A stretch of 64,000 nt of DNA, from NCBI GenBank assembly GCA_035628915.1, contig DASPIW010000038.1:33378-97377 (forward strand), in the 5' to 3' direction. The stretch is from JARBUG01 sp035628915. GTDB lineage: Bacteria > Bacillota > Sulfobacillia > Symbiobacteriales > Symbiobacteriaceae. Made by a program: the position numbers and the translations under genes. Positions 8,682 through 16,547 of this stretch are shown piece by piece; position 1 is the first letter of the stretch, and every line of letters starts with the position of its first letter. The notes under the pieces were generated by a model, which was given only the letters and a program-made list of their open reading frames with translations, was not told the origin of the DNA and made no database searches.

Positions 8682-9541
8682 CACTCGGCCTTTCACCGCA
8701 AGCCTGGAAGAAGGTCCACAAGGCCACGCTGTTCGTGATCACGGCTGTGGTGGTGGTCATCACGGTGCTGCCGATCCTCTGGATGGTCATCAATTCGCTG
8801 CAGACCAGCAACGATATCACCCTTGGCATCATCCGGTGGGACAAGCTCCAGTGGGCGAACTACCGCAACATGTGGATCAACGTGAAGTTCTGGGTATATT
8901 TCCGGAACAGCCTGATCATCTGTGGCGTGACAACCCTGTGCGCCGGCATCTTCGCCACCATGGCCGGCTACGCCATGGCCCGCTATCGCTTTAGGGGCGC
9001 CGACTCCTACAGCTACGCCACCATGGCCACCCAGATGATCCCCGGCATGATGTTCCTGCTCCCCATCTACATGATGTACCTCTGGATCAAGGAGACCTTT
9101 GGTCTGCCGATGATCAACACCTACTGGGGCATGGCGGTCGTCTACACCGCATTCTACACGCCCATGTCGATCTGGATCATGCGGGGCTTCTTCGCCACCA
9201 TTCCCAAGGAGATGGAGGAGGCCGCCCTGATTGACGGGTGCAGCCCGTTCCAGGCGTTCCGGCGGGTGGTGCTGCCCCTTGCGAAGCCCGGCCTGATTGC
9301 CACCAGCGTCTACATCTTCCTGACGGCGTGGGATGAACTGCTCTTCGCCTGGGCGCTGACGACCAACACCGCTGCGGCGACCGTGCCCGTGGGCATTCGC
9401 CTCTATGTTGGACAGTTCCAGAACCGCTACGATCTGTTGATGGCTGCGGCCACGATCTCCACGATTCCGGTGCTGATCACATTCTTCGTTAGCCAAAAGT
9501 ACTTCATCAGCGGCATGACCGCAGGCAGTGTGAAGGGCTAA
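8678..9541 (+). CDS. Sugar ABC transporter permease, MalG/UgpE type
   Basis: The product has 287 residues and six predicted membrane helices. The conserved EEAALIDGCSPFQAFRRVVL loop and the C-terminal QKYFISGMTAGSVKG ending are typical of MalG-type carbohydrate permeases. The ATG overlaps the previous stop codon (ATGA), so the two subunits are translationally coupled. It forms the membrane channel with the 7704 product for sugar delivered by the 4298 lipoprotein. Confidence 0.93.
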   Translation: MTLGLSPQAWKKVHKATLFVITAVVVVITVLPILWMVINSLQTSNDITLGIIRWDKLQWANYRNMWINVKFWVYFRNSLIICGVTTLCAGIFATMAGYAMARYRFRGADSYSYATMATQMIPGMMFLLPIYMMYLWIKETFGLPMINTYWGMAVVYTAFYTPMSIWIMRGFFATIPKEMEEAALIDGCSPFQAFRRVVLPLAKPGLIATSVYIFLTAWDELLFAWALTTNTAAATVPVGIRLYVGQFQNRYDLLMAAATISTIPVLITFFVSQKYFISGMTAGSVKG

Positions 9542-9563
9542 AACAAACTGGGGGCTTTTCAAC

Positions 9564-10925
9564 ATGCAGTTTCCCAAGGATTTTGTCTGGGGTGCCGCGA
9601 CGGCATCCTACCAGATTGAAGGCGCCGCCTGGGAAGACGGCCGGGGCGAGTGCGTCTGGGACCGGTTCTGCCGGCAGCCCGGCACCGTGGCCAATGCTGA
9701 CAACGGCGATGTGGCCTGCGACCACTACCACCGTTACGGGGAAGATATCGACCTGATGGCCGAGCTTGGCCTGCGGAGCTATCGGTTCTCCATCGCCTGG
9801 CCGCGCATCTTCCCGAACGGGAAGGGCACGGTGAACCAGAAGGGGATCGACTTCTACAAGCGGGTCGTCGACAAGCTCCTGAGCCGGGGCATCGTACCGT
9901 GCGCCACAATCTATCACTGGGATCTGCCGCAGGCGCTGGAGTTCGAAGGCGGCTGGGGCAACCGGGCGACGGCGGAGCATTTTACCCGGTATGCCGAGAC
10001 GATGTTCCGGGCCTTGGGCGACGTGGTGCCCCAGTGGACGACTCACAACGAGCCGTTCTGCGCATCGTATTTGGGCTACGGCATGGGCGTCCACGCGCCC
10101 GGACTGCAGAACTGGCACCTGGCCGTCAAGGCGTCGCATCACCTGCTGCTCTCACACGGGTGGTCGGTCCAATCGTTCCGGCAGCTGGTGCCGCAGGGGC
10201 AGATCGGCCTGACGCTGAACATGTCCGGCTTCTACCCGGCTACCGACAGTGAGGCTGACCGCTGGGCGGCCCACCGGTTTGACGGCTGGCACCACCGCTG
10301 GTTCTTCGCCCCGCTCTTCAAGGGCGCCTACCCCGCCGATATGCTGGAGTACTACGGTACGTTCGGGCCCATGGACTACATCCTGCCGGACGACCTGGCG
10401 ACGATCCATCAGCCACTGGATTTCCTGGGCATCAACTACTACACCAGGGCCATTCTCAAGGGGAACGCCAACAGCCCCTGGCTCGGCGGCGTGGAAGCGA
10501 TGCCGAAGACGGCGCCGGTGACCGATCAGGACTGGGAGATCGTACCCGATTGCCTGTACGACCTGCTCACCCGGGTCCGGCAGGACTGGACCGGGACGCT
10601 GCCGCTCTACATTCATGAGAACGGCTGCGCCATGCCGGACGTGGTCAGCGAGGACGGCCGGGTCCACGATGTGCGGCGGACGGAGTACATTCATGACCAC
10701 CTGATGCGGGTCCACAAGGCGATTGAGGCAGGCGTGCCGGTGAAGGGCTATTATGTCTGGTCGCTGCTGGACAACTTCGAATGGGCGTGGGGGTACGACA
10801 AGCGCTTCGGCATCGTGTACGTCGATTACGAAACGCAGAAGCGGATCTTGAAGGATTCGGCGCTTTGGTTCGCGTCCGTGGCGAAGACAGGGGAGCTCGC
10901 TCCTGTGGCGGGAGCAATCCGATAA
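9564..10925 (+). CDS. bglA: Glycoside hydrolase family 1 beta-glucosidase
   Basis: The product has 453 residues with no signal peptide, so it is cytoplasmic. The N-terminal GH1 signature is FVWGAATASYQIEGA. The acid/base Glu lies in TTHNEPF (residue about 163) and the nucleophile in YIHENG (about 352). That motif is usually I/VTENG, so His replaces Thr next to the nucleophile. Substrate-binding residues in SLLDNFEWAWGY are present. It would hydrolyse imported cellobiose or cello-oligosaccharides to glucose and is the last gene of the LacI-controlled operon. Confidence 0.95.
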   Translation: MQFPKDFVWGAATASYQIEGAAWEDGRGECVWDRFCRQPGTVANADNGDVACDHYHRYGEDIDLMAELGLRSYRFSIAWPRIFPNGKGTVNQKGIDFYKRVVDKLLSRGIVPCATIYHWDLPQALEFEGGWGNRATAEHFTRYAETMFRALGDVVPQWTTHNEPFCASYLGYGMGVHAPGLQNWHLAVKASHHLLLSHGWSVQSFRQLVPQGQIGLTLNMSGFYPATDSEADRWAAHRFDGWHHRWFFAPLFKGAYPADMLEYYGTFGPMDYILPDDLATIHQPLDFLGINYYTRAILKGNANSPWLGGVEAMPKTAPVTDQDWEIVPDCLYDLLTRVRQDWTGTLPLYIHENGCAMPDVVSEDGRVHDVRRTEYIHDHLMRVHKAIEAGVPVKGYYVWSLLDNFEWAWGYDKRFGIVYVDYETQKRILKDSALWFASVAKTGELAPVAGAIR

Positions 10926-10928
10926 GCA

Positions 10929-10961
10929 GATGCGGCCCGGGCGCCCTGCCCGGGCCGCATC
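10929..10961. terminator. Bidirectional terminator between convergent genes
   Basis: GATGCGGCCCGGGC (10929-10942) and its exact complement (10948-10961) form a 14-bp stem with a 5-nt loop. It lies between the beta-glucosidase stop and the end of the convergent membrane-protein gene. There is no long T run, but position and stability support termination in both directions. Confidence 0.75.
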
Positions 10962-10966
10962 GCACC

Positions 10967-11695
10967 TTACGCCAGCTTGAAGAGCCCGTGGGCGACGATG
11001 ATGTAGTAAGCGGAGGCGACCAGCCCGCCGGCGGCGCCGACTGCGACGGCGACCGGATAGAGCGAGGGCACGAAAGCCACCCAGATGTTGAACAGGAGCA
11101 GGGTTGCATACGCGAACAGCCCGGTGCAGGCCGTCAGCTTGCTGAAGATTTTGCTCCGGAGCATCACGAGCGCCATCATGATGCCGGCTGCTTCGACGAA
11201 GAAGAACCCCGCGAACGTGCCGGGAGTCAGGTCTTCACGGGCGAGTACCGCCTGCCCTGCGGCTGCAATCAGGGACCGCTGGGCCTCTGTGGTCGCAGCG
11301 GCGTATTGGCCGCTCAGGGCAAGCATGGGGAAAGCGGTGTTCGTGGCGATGTAGATGACGGCGCCCATGACGAGCAGGACCGTCGCCAGCAGCGAGTAGG
11401 CCTGGCTGACGCGCCGCAGGGCGAAATACAGGGCGAAAAAGAGCGGGATCGACAGGGTATTGTAGATGATGTTGAGGAGACCGAGATTGCTCATGCCCAG
11501 GAACCAGTTATCCTGCAAGAGCGCGAACCAGTTCGTAGCGGCCAGCGTGCCGGGCGCCGCTGCGGCCTCGCCCTGCAGCATCGCCGTGATGATGTCGACC
11601 AGCGCGACCAGGGGGATCAAGAGAGCGACGCAGCCACCGAGCTTGTAGAGACCCCGGTACTCTGATGAGGCCGTATCCACGCGAGCCAGTTCCAT
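10967..11695 (-). CDS. DUF4386-like integral membrane protein
   Basis: This 242-residue protein has about six hydrophobic segments. Features such as LYKLGGCVALLIPLVALVDI near the N-terminus, NLGLLNIIYNTLSIPLFFALYFAL and LTPGTFAGFFFVEAAGIMMALVML resemble the DUF4386 family of uncharacterised membrane proteins. The ATG at 11695 follows a GGAGG-like site. It stands alone, facing the end of the glucan operon. No biochemical role can be assigned. Confidence 0.7.
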   Translation of the reverse strand: MELARVDTASSEYRGLYKLGGCVALLIPLVALVDIITAMLQGEAAAAPGTLAATNWFALLQDNWFLGMSNLGLLNIIYNTLSIPLFFALYFALRRVSQAYSLLATVLLVMGAVIYIATNTAFPMLALSGQYAAATTEAQRSLIAAAGQAVLAREDLTPGTFAGFFFVEAAGIMMALVMLRSKIFSKLTACTGLFAYATLLLFNIWVAFVPSLYPVAVAVGAAGGLVASAYYIIVAHGLFKLA

Positions 11696-12068
11696 TCGTT
11701 CCTACCTCCGCTTCGTTTGTTCAGCCCCATTCTCGGGCTAAACCAGGGAGGCAGGCCATGCATCGAAGGATAGATTCAACGGTTTATGCGCGTGCAGGGA
11801 TTGGCTAGGCTTGCCTGCGCTTGATCTTGGCAAACTCCGTGTCATTCAAGAGCAAGGCCGTCAACTTTGGTCTCAAGACCGTCAAATCTGGCGCCGAGAC
11901 CCTTCAGTAGTTTCGTCCATTCGGCAAACCCCCTCGGGCAGATCGCACCTGACTCTCGTATGACTGGCGGCCACACATGTAACCAGTCCGTTGACGGTCG
12001 AATTTTCTCGTTCAAATTCAGAAGCCCCGCGCTGCGAACGACATGGCAGCACGGGGCGTCTGTATGCG
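11696..12068. other. Gene-poor spacer with possible decayed coding remnant
   Basis: No convincing gene is present in these 373 bases. On the minus strand, 11842-11935 can be read as FAEWTKLLKGLGARFDGLETKVDGLALE, which resembles the end of a short coiled-coil protein, but its upstream part is not protein-like. It is probably a decayed remnant. Confidence 0.4.
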
Positions 12069-12713
12069 CTAATCCACCACGATGGGAACCGCCACGAGAA
12101 GCTGCTTGCTGTCGCCGGTCAGAATGTGAACCGTCCGGGCGCCCGGTGCCATGGGCCACTTGCCGTTGATGGTGGCAAAGTCCGGGGTGCCCCGGTCAAG
12201 CGTTACGGGATGGGAGCCGAGCACCTTGTCGCCGTCGTGCAGCTCGATGACGATCTTGCCTTCCGGCGCCCGGACCCGGCCTTCGATGATAAGGGTGGTC
12301 ATCGCCTGGGGATCGACCACGTCCACCCGGACCGCCTGGGCGTCAGGCCCATAGAAGAGGCCGGTGTTCATCGCGCCGGGCAGGGCGCCCCGCACGAGGA
12401 CCTTGCCGCCGTCGGAGACGACCACTTCCGCCTGGCCTTCAGGTGACGGCCAGGTGATGCGATACCACCCATCATCCTTCGGTGTGGCGTCAGCCCGCTG
12501 GAGCACCTTGGTACCGCTGCGCAGTTCAACGTGGATCTGCTTAATGGGAGTATAGCCTTCCACCACCAGGCCCGGACCCTGCGCGTACTTGGTGGCGCCC
12601 ACGATCGTGGGGGGGCCAGCCGGAGCCGGTGTGGGCACAGGTTCCTGCCTGGCGGTGCAGGCCGTCGCCAGGAGCATGAGTGCCAGTGCGATGGCGCCCA
12701 AAATGCTCTTCAT
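12069..12713 (-). CDS. Putative lipoprotein with two Ig-like (Gmad2-like) repeats
   Basis: The product has 214 residues. The ATG at 12713 follows AAAGGAGGG and starts the lipoprotein signal MKSILGAIALALMLLATAC, with the lipid-attached Cys at 19. Two similar beta-rich units follow. Each has a GLVVEGYTPIKQIHVELRSG or TLIIEGRVRAPEGKIVIELHDG opening and a strand ending in a VLVRGAL- or VLGSHPV-like turn, a pattern seen in Gmad2-type Ig-fold domains of spore-formers. Domain name is a guess from the pattern; function is unknown. The much longer upstream extension of the frame has no protein-like composition. Confidence 0.6.
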   Translation of the reverse strand: MKSILGAIALALMLLATACTARQEPVPTPAPAGPPTIVGATKYAQGPGLVVEGYTPIKQIHVELRSGTKVLQRADATPKDDGWYRITWPSPEGQAEVVVSDGGKVLVRGALPGAMNTGLFYGPDAQAVRVDVVDPQAMTTLIIEGRVRAPEGKIVIELHDGDKVLGSHPVTLDRGTPDFATINGKWPMAPGARTVHILTGDSKQLLVAVPIVVD

Positions 12714-13074
12714 TCGATGCCCTCCTTTAGGAGTCGTCGGACAACTGATAGACGGTCTCACATGCCCCTTGGTTTCGGAGTTGGTGTCCGCAGCCTTTCC
12801 TGTCTTCGGGACAGTTGGGACGGCGTCAGGAGAACTCCGGATGGGAGGGCACCGACTGGTCATGTACACTTCGGTGATGGAACGGACCCGTGAAATCGGC
12901 ACCAGCCGTGATCTTCACGCTTACCGGTGCGGTCATGGCCGTCATTCCCCGGGTTTGTGCTGATTGTGATGCAATGGAACTTCCTCAAACTCGACAGTTT
13001 TGCCGCTGTCGCGCTGCAGACCGTCGCAGTCGCTGTGCTGATTGCCCTGGGCTCCTGCCCGAGGAGGTACTGCC

Positions 13075-13327
13075 ATGGTACAGAAGCAAGCAGAACCTGG
13101 TTCATGCACTGAACGGTGTCGACCTTTCCGTCCCTGAAGGTGATTTCGCCTCCATTGTCGGCGCCTCCGGCTCCGGCAAGTCGACGCTCCTGCATATTCT
13201 CGGCTTCATGGACCGTGCGGACGACCACAACCCGGAGACTGCGGCGCAGACCAAGTCGGTCTACCGCATGAAAGACGGCCTGCTGCGCCGGGTCAACTTC
13301 CGGCGAATACTATGCCGCCGACTGAAA
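13075..13327 (+). pseudogene. Internally deleted LolD/MacB-type ABC transporter ATPase
   Basis: A recognisable ATPase N-terminus (NLVHALNGVDLSVPEGD, then the Walker A motif GASGSGKSTLLHILGFMDR) jumps directly to a C-terminal-like end (QTKSVYRMKDGLLR). About 150 residues, including the signature motif and Walker B, are missing. The first codons are also out of frame with the rest. The hydrophobic reading 12927-13060 just upstream may be the tail of the partner permease. The locus is not functional as an ABC ATPase. Confidence 0.7.
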
Positions 13328-13330
13328 CAG

Positions 13331-13361
13331 CGAGGCGCCTGCCACCGTGGCAGGCGCCTCG
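13331..13361. terminator. Bidirectional hairpin terminator
   Basis: CGAGGCGCCTGCCAC (13331-13345) and its exact complement (13347-13361) form a near-perfect 31-base palindrome. It lies 3 bp after the stop of the convergent CoA-binding gene and just after the ABC remnant, so it probably ends transcripts from both sides. Confidence 0.75.
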
Positions 13362-13363
13362 TT

Positions 13364-13792
13364 CTAAGCTTCCAGTCGGGTAAACCAGCGGTGGACGGTA
13401 TGCAGCCCTCCGCCCAGGAACATGATGGGACAGGCACCGTTCACCACCGCGATGCCGGCCTCCTTCGCCAGCGACTCCGCTGCAGTCGACTCCATGCGCA
13501 GCCACACCCGGGGGATTCCGGCCTCCCGGCACTCCCGGACCAGTGCCACTTCCTGCGCCACCGGGAGGACCGCCACCACGCCGTCCAGCGGACCGGGCAC
13601 GTCTTTCACCGATTTGTAGCACCGCACGCCTTCCACCTCTTCGGCATGCGGATTGATGGGGTATACTTCGTAGCCCTTCTCCTTGAGCGTACGGAAGACG
13701 GCGCTGGAATACTCCCTGGGGTTTCGCGAAACCCCTGCTACTGCAATGCGTTTCTGGGCGAGAAACTCAGTGATGGCTTTTCGGGACGGCAT
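13364..13792 (-). CDS. CoA-binding domain protein (YccU-type)
   Basis: A 142-residue Rossmann-fold protein. The opening KRIAVAGVSRNPREYSSAVF, then YEVYPINPHAEEVEGVRCYKSV and the final CPIMFLGG are typical of the small YccU/CoA_binding_2 family. I chose the ATG at 13792 (MPSRKAITEFL) because the frame upstream of it is not conserved in kind. The ligand is presumed to be CoA or a related nucleotide; the cellular role is unknown. Confidence 0.85.
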   Translation of the reverse strand: MPSRKAITEFLAQKRIAVAGVSRNPREYSSAVFRTLKEKGYEVYPINPHAEEVEGVRCYKSVKDVPGPLDGVVAVLPVAQEVALVRECREAGIPRVWLRMESTAAESLAKEAGIAVVNGACPIMFLGGGLHTVHRWFTRLEA

Positions 13793-13976
13793 ATCGTGGC
13801 CTCCTGTCTCAGGGGTTTGCTGCTGGCGCCCAGCCGATAGCACTCATGCAGGTCGCTTGCCTCGAACGACGATGTCAGCACCACAACCGGCAGCCAATTC
13901 GTGCGAGGATTACAACGCATCCTACATTGTAATGTTTGAGGATGAAATGTTCAAGCTATTGAGAGGTTCCGCTTGG

Positions 13977-14657
13977 CTATGCTGCCTCATCCACCCGGGC
14001 TTTCGCGGCCTCCAGCCGCTGGCGGCGTAGCATCAGGAGCGCTATGCCCAGCACGGCGGCGGCGGAGGCACCGAGGATGACCCAGGTCCAGACGCCGAAC
14101 CGCAGGTTTTCGTACAGCTGGACCAGTCCGAACCCGACAAAGACGGCCGCCGATATGGAACGGAGCGTCTGCGGCGACACCCGGCGCAGGAGCTTGTCCC
14201 CGACGAGGATGCCGGGGCTGTTGGCGATGAGCATGCCGCTGACGGCGCCGGCCAGGACCAGGAGAGGGAGGCGGTACTGCACTGCCATGGTCAGGGTGGT
14301 CAGTTGGGTCTTGTCGCCCATTTCGCCCAGGAAGAAGCTGAGCGTGACAGTGGCGACCGACCCGAAGCGGGCCTCCTTTTGTTCGTCCTCTTCGCCTTTC
14401 TCCGACCGCAGCGCGAGGAGCCCGAAGACCAGGAAGAGGAAGCCGGCCAGTATGCCCAGGAGATCCAGGGGGATGATCTCGCCGAGGTAGGCGCCCAGGC
14501 CGACGGCGATGCCGTGGTTGAGCAGGGCGCCGAGAAAGACGCCGAGAAGCACGTCCCGGGCACGGTAGCGGGCGGCGAAAGCCATGGCCAACAGTTGGGT
14601 CTTGTCGCCCATTTCGGCCATGACGACCATGAGGAGCGGAGTAATGAATGCGGTCAC
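13977..14657 (-). CDS. GDT1/UPF0016 family cation transporter, likely manganese exporter
   Basis: The product has 226 residues and six membrane helices in two inverted halves. Each half carries the family motif E-x-G-D-K-T/S (EMGDKTQLLAMAF near residue 15 and EMGDKTQLTTLTM near 112). Family members (TMEM165, GDT1, bacterial MneA) move Mn2+ or Ca2+, and bacterial forms usually export Mn2+. The upstream 289-bp spacer (14658-14946) can form a GCCAAC/GTTGGC hairpin at 14685-14699. I could not match it to the manganese riboswitch often found before such genes. Confidence 0.9.
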   Translation of the reverse strand: MTAFITPLLMVVMAEMGDKTQLLAMAFAARYRARDVLLGVFLGALLNHGIAVGLGAYLGEIIPLDLLGILAGFLFLVFGLLALRSEKGEEDEQKEARFGSVATVTLSFFLGEMGDKTQLTTLTMAVQYRLPLLVLAGAVSGMLIANSPGILVGDKLLRRVSPQTLRSISAAVFVGFGLVQLYENLRFGVWTWVILGASAAAVLGIALLMLRRQRLEAAKARVDEAA

Positions 14658-14946
14658 GTGCAGACCTCCCGGGACTTTCCGCCCGCCAACAAAGTTGGCC
14701 TCGGGAAACCCTCATTTCATGCCGAAAGACCCGCCCTGGCGTTGCCAGTTGGGTCCTCACGGTATGAGTATAGTGCTATTTCCATACGTGGGGCAATACG
14801 TCTTCGGTATTTTTCAGCCTTGTACCTTGACGAGGGCAGGTCACATCAGTCTTGGTTGTCGGGATTTGAGTGCCCGGACCCACCCTGGGCGCGCAAATCC
14901 CGGCAGAGGACGGGGAAATCCCCGGGTTCCCCGGTTGCTTCCTGGT

Positions 14947-16347
14947 CTACACATCCAGGCTGAAGTACTGGTCGTAGAGCGGTTGGAACTCCGGGTGACT
15001 GTACTCGCCAGTCTGCGGGTCCAATACGTACCCCTCCCGGTACTCCCCGGCGGCAATCCTGTGCAGCATCTCCACAAGGGCGTCGACGTCGGCGTGGGTC
15101 GTGTATGCGCCGAAACTGGCCCGGACCATGCCTGGCACGGTCGACCGGTCGCCCCGCAGAATCGCATCGCGGTGGCGGGCGTATTCGGCTTCGGTCAGGC
15201 CCAGCAGTCCCACGACGTATGGATGCGCGCAGAAGCAGCCGTTGCGGACCCCGATGGCCCCCTCCTGCGCTAATATGGCCGCCACCAGGGCGTGGGGCAG
15301 CCGCCCTACATGAAAGGCGATGACGCCTAGCCGGTCGGCCGTGCGGGCCGGGTCCGCCGAGCCGTATATCCGGATGCCCGGCACCTCGTGCAGCGCCCTG
15401 AGGGCGTAGGCGGTCAGCTCCGCTTCATGGCGCTCCAGGTTCTCCATGCCGTGGTGCATCAGCACTTTCATCGCTTTCGCCATGGCGATGGCGCCCGGCA
15501 CGTTGGGCGAGCCGGGCTCAAGCCGGTCCGGGGCGCCGGCGAGGACGACTTCGTCCGGGGCGACCATTTTGACGGCCCCGCCGCCCCACTGGTCGGGGCG
15601 GACTTCCTCAAGAAAGGCGGTGGGTGCGATGAGGGCTCCGCCCCCATACGGCGCATAGAGTTTGTGCCCGGAGAGGGCCAGAAAATCGAGCGACTCCGCC
15701 GGGTCTGGCCGGTGCATGGCAATCCGTCGGTGGGGCGCCAGTTGGGCCGCATCTACCATGACGCGGGCGCCCTGCGCATGGGCCAGCCGGGCAATGAGGT
15801 GGATGGGATTGACGAAGCCTGTCACATTCGAAGCGCCCGAAATGGCGACCAGCCGGACCCGGCCGGCGTATCTCTGCAGCTGAAGGCGCAGGTCGGCCAT
15901 GTCCAGTTCCCCTGTGGGTGTAACGCCCACGTGGACGACCCGTGCGACCGCTCGCCACGGCAGGTCGTTCGCGTGATGTTCCATCGCCGAGACCAGCACG
16001 ACGTCATCCGGGGCAAAGGCATACATCTGCGCCAGCCGGTTGATCGCCTCGGTGGTGTTCTTGCCGAAGACGACCGCATGGGTGGCCGGGTCGGCGCCCA
16101 CAAACTGCAGCACGACTTCCCGCGCCTGATCCAGGGCGCGGGTGGAGAGCATCGACTTGAAGCCGGTCCCGCGGTGGACGCTGCTGTACCAGGGCATGAA
16201 CTGCTCGATGGCGCTCACGACTTCCGTGAACGGCGGGGTGCTGGCTCCATTATCCAGGTTGACATAGCGTTTGCAGCCGCCACCCAGGACGGGGACAGAC
16301 TGCTCCATTCCACTGACGCGAATGGGCGTACAACAGCCCTGTTCCAC
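14947..16347 (-). CDS. Class V aminotransferase / cysteine-desulfurase-like PLP enzyme
   Basis: The protein has about 466 residues. It reads YVNLDNGASTPP near the N-terminus, EHHAND for PLP ring stacking, then VMVDAAQLAPHR (PLP-binding Asp). LALSGHKLYAPYGGGAL carries the PLP Lys near residue 228. A Cys lies in RNGCFCAHPYV where desulfurases keep their catalytic Cys. It could be a cysteine desulfurase or related lyase; substrate is open. Two starts are possible: GTG at 16347 with AAGGAGG at good spacing (chosen), or GTG/ATG at 16380/16377 very close to another AAAGGAGG. Confidence 0.85.
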   Translation of the reverse strand: MEQGCCTPIRVSGMEQSVPVLGGGCKRYVNLDNGASTPPFTEVVSAIEQFMPWYSSVHRGTGFKSMLSTRALDQAREVVLQFVGADPATHAVVFGKNTTEAINRLAQMYAFAPDDVVLVSAMEHHANDLPWRAVARVVHVGVTPTGELDMADLRLQLQRYAGRVRLVAISGASNVTGFVNPIHLIARLAHAQGARVMVDAAQLAPHRRIAMHRPDPAESLDFLALSGHKLYAPYGGGALIAPTAFLEEVRPDQWGGGAVKMVAPDEVVLAGAPDRLEPGSPNVPGAIAMAKAMKVLMHHGMENLERHEAELTAYALRALHEVPGIRIYGSADPARTADRLGVIAFHVGRLPHALVAAILAQEGAIGVRNGCFCAHPYVVGLLGLTEAEYARHRDAILRGDRSTVPGMVRASFGAYTTHADVDALVEMLHRIAAGEYREGYVLDPQTGEYSHPEFQPLYDQYFSLDV

Positions 16348-16436
16348 CGGCGCTCTCCTCCTTGGCGTGCCTGGCATCACCCTCCTTTTATTGCAACAGT
16401 CATGCCAGCCCCAGACAGCCCTTTGCTTGACCGTTC

Positions 16437-16453
16437 CATCTCAATTTGAGATG
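16437..16453. promoter_or_regulatory. Palindrome upstream of the sigma-54 activator gene
   Basis: CATCTCAA-T-TTGAGATG is a perfect 8-bp inverted repeat with a 1-base spacer. Its core TCTCA-N3-TGAGATGAT recurs at 18310-18326 in front of prkA. It is probably the binding site (enhancer) of the activator encoded at 16548, or a site for its autoregulation. Confidence 0.7.
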
Positions 16454-16465
16454 ATGAAGACAATC

Positions 16466-16481
16466 TGTGCGGCGCCGCACA
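16466..16481. repeat. 16-bp perfect palindrome
   Basis: TGTGCGGCGCCGCACA lies between the activator-binding palindrome and the activator start codon. It may be a hairpin in the leader or a second protein-binding site; nothing in the sequence decides between these. Confidence 0.5.
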
Positions 16482-16547
16482 GCGGCGAGGCCGCACGGCG
16501 CCCGTAAATGGCGCGTCAGCGCCGAGAAGGGGAAAGGTGCTGTGGTG

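Noticed and set aside
11842..12159. Minus-strand 105-codon frame in the spacer
   Set aside because: Only its last 28 codons look protein-like, it overlaps the lipoprotein gene end, and no ribosome site was seen. It is mentioned as a remnant only.
14658..14946. yybP-ykoY manganese riboswitch upstream of the GDT1/UPF0016 gene
   Set aside because: The leader is GC-rich and structured, but I could not find the conserved riboswitch segments.
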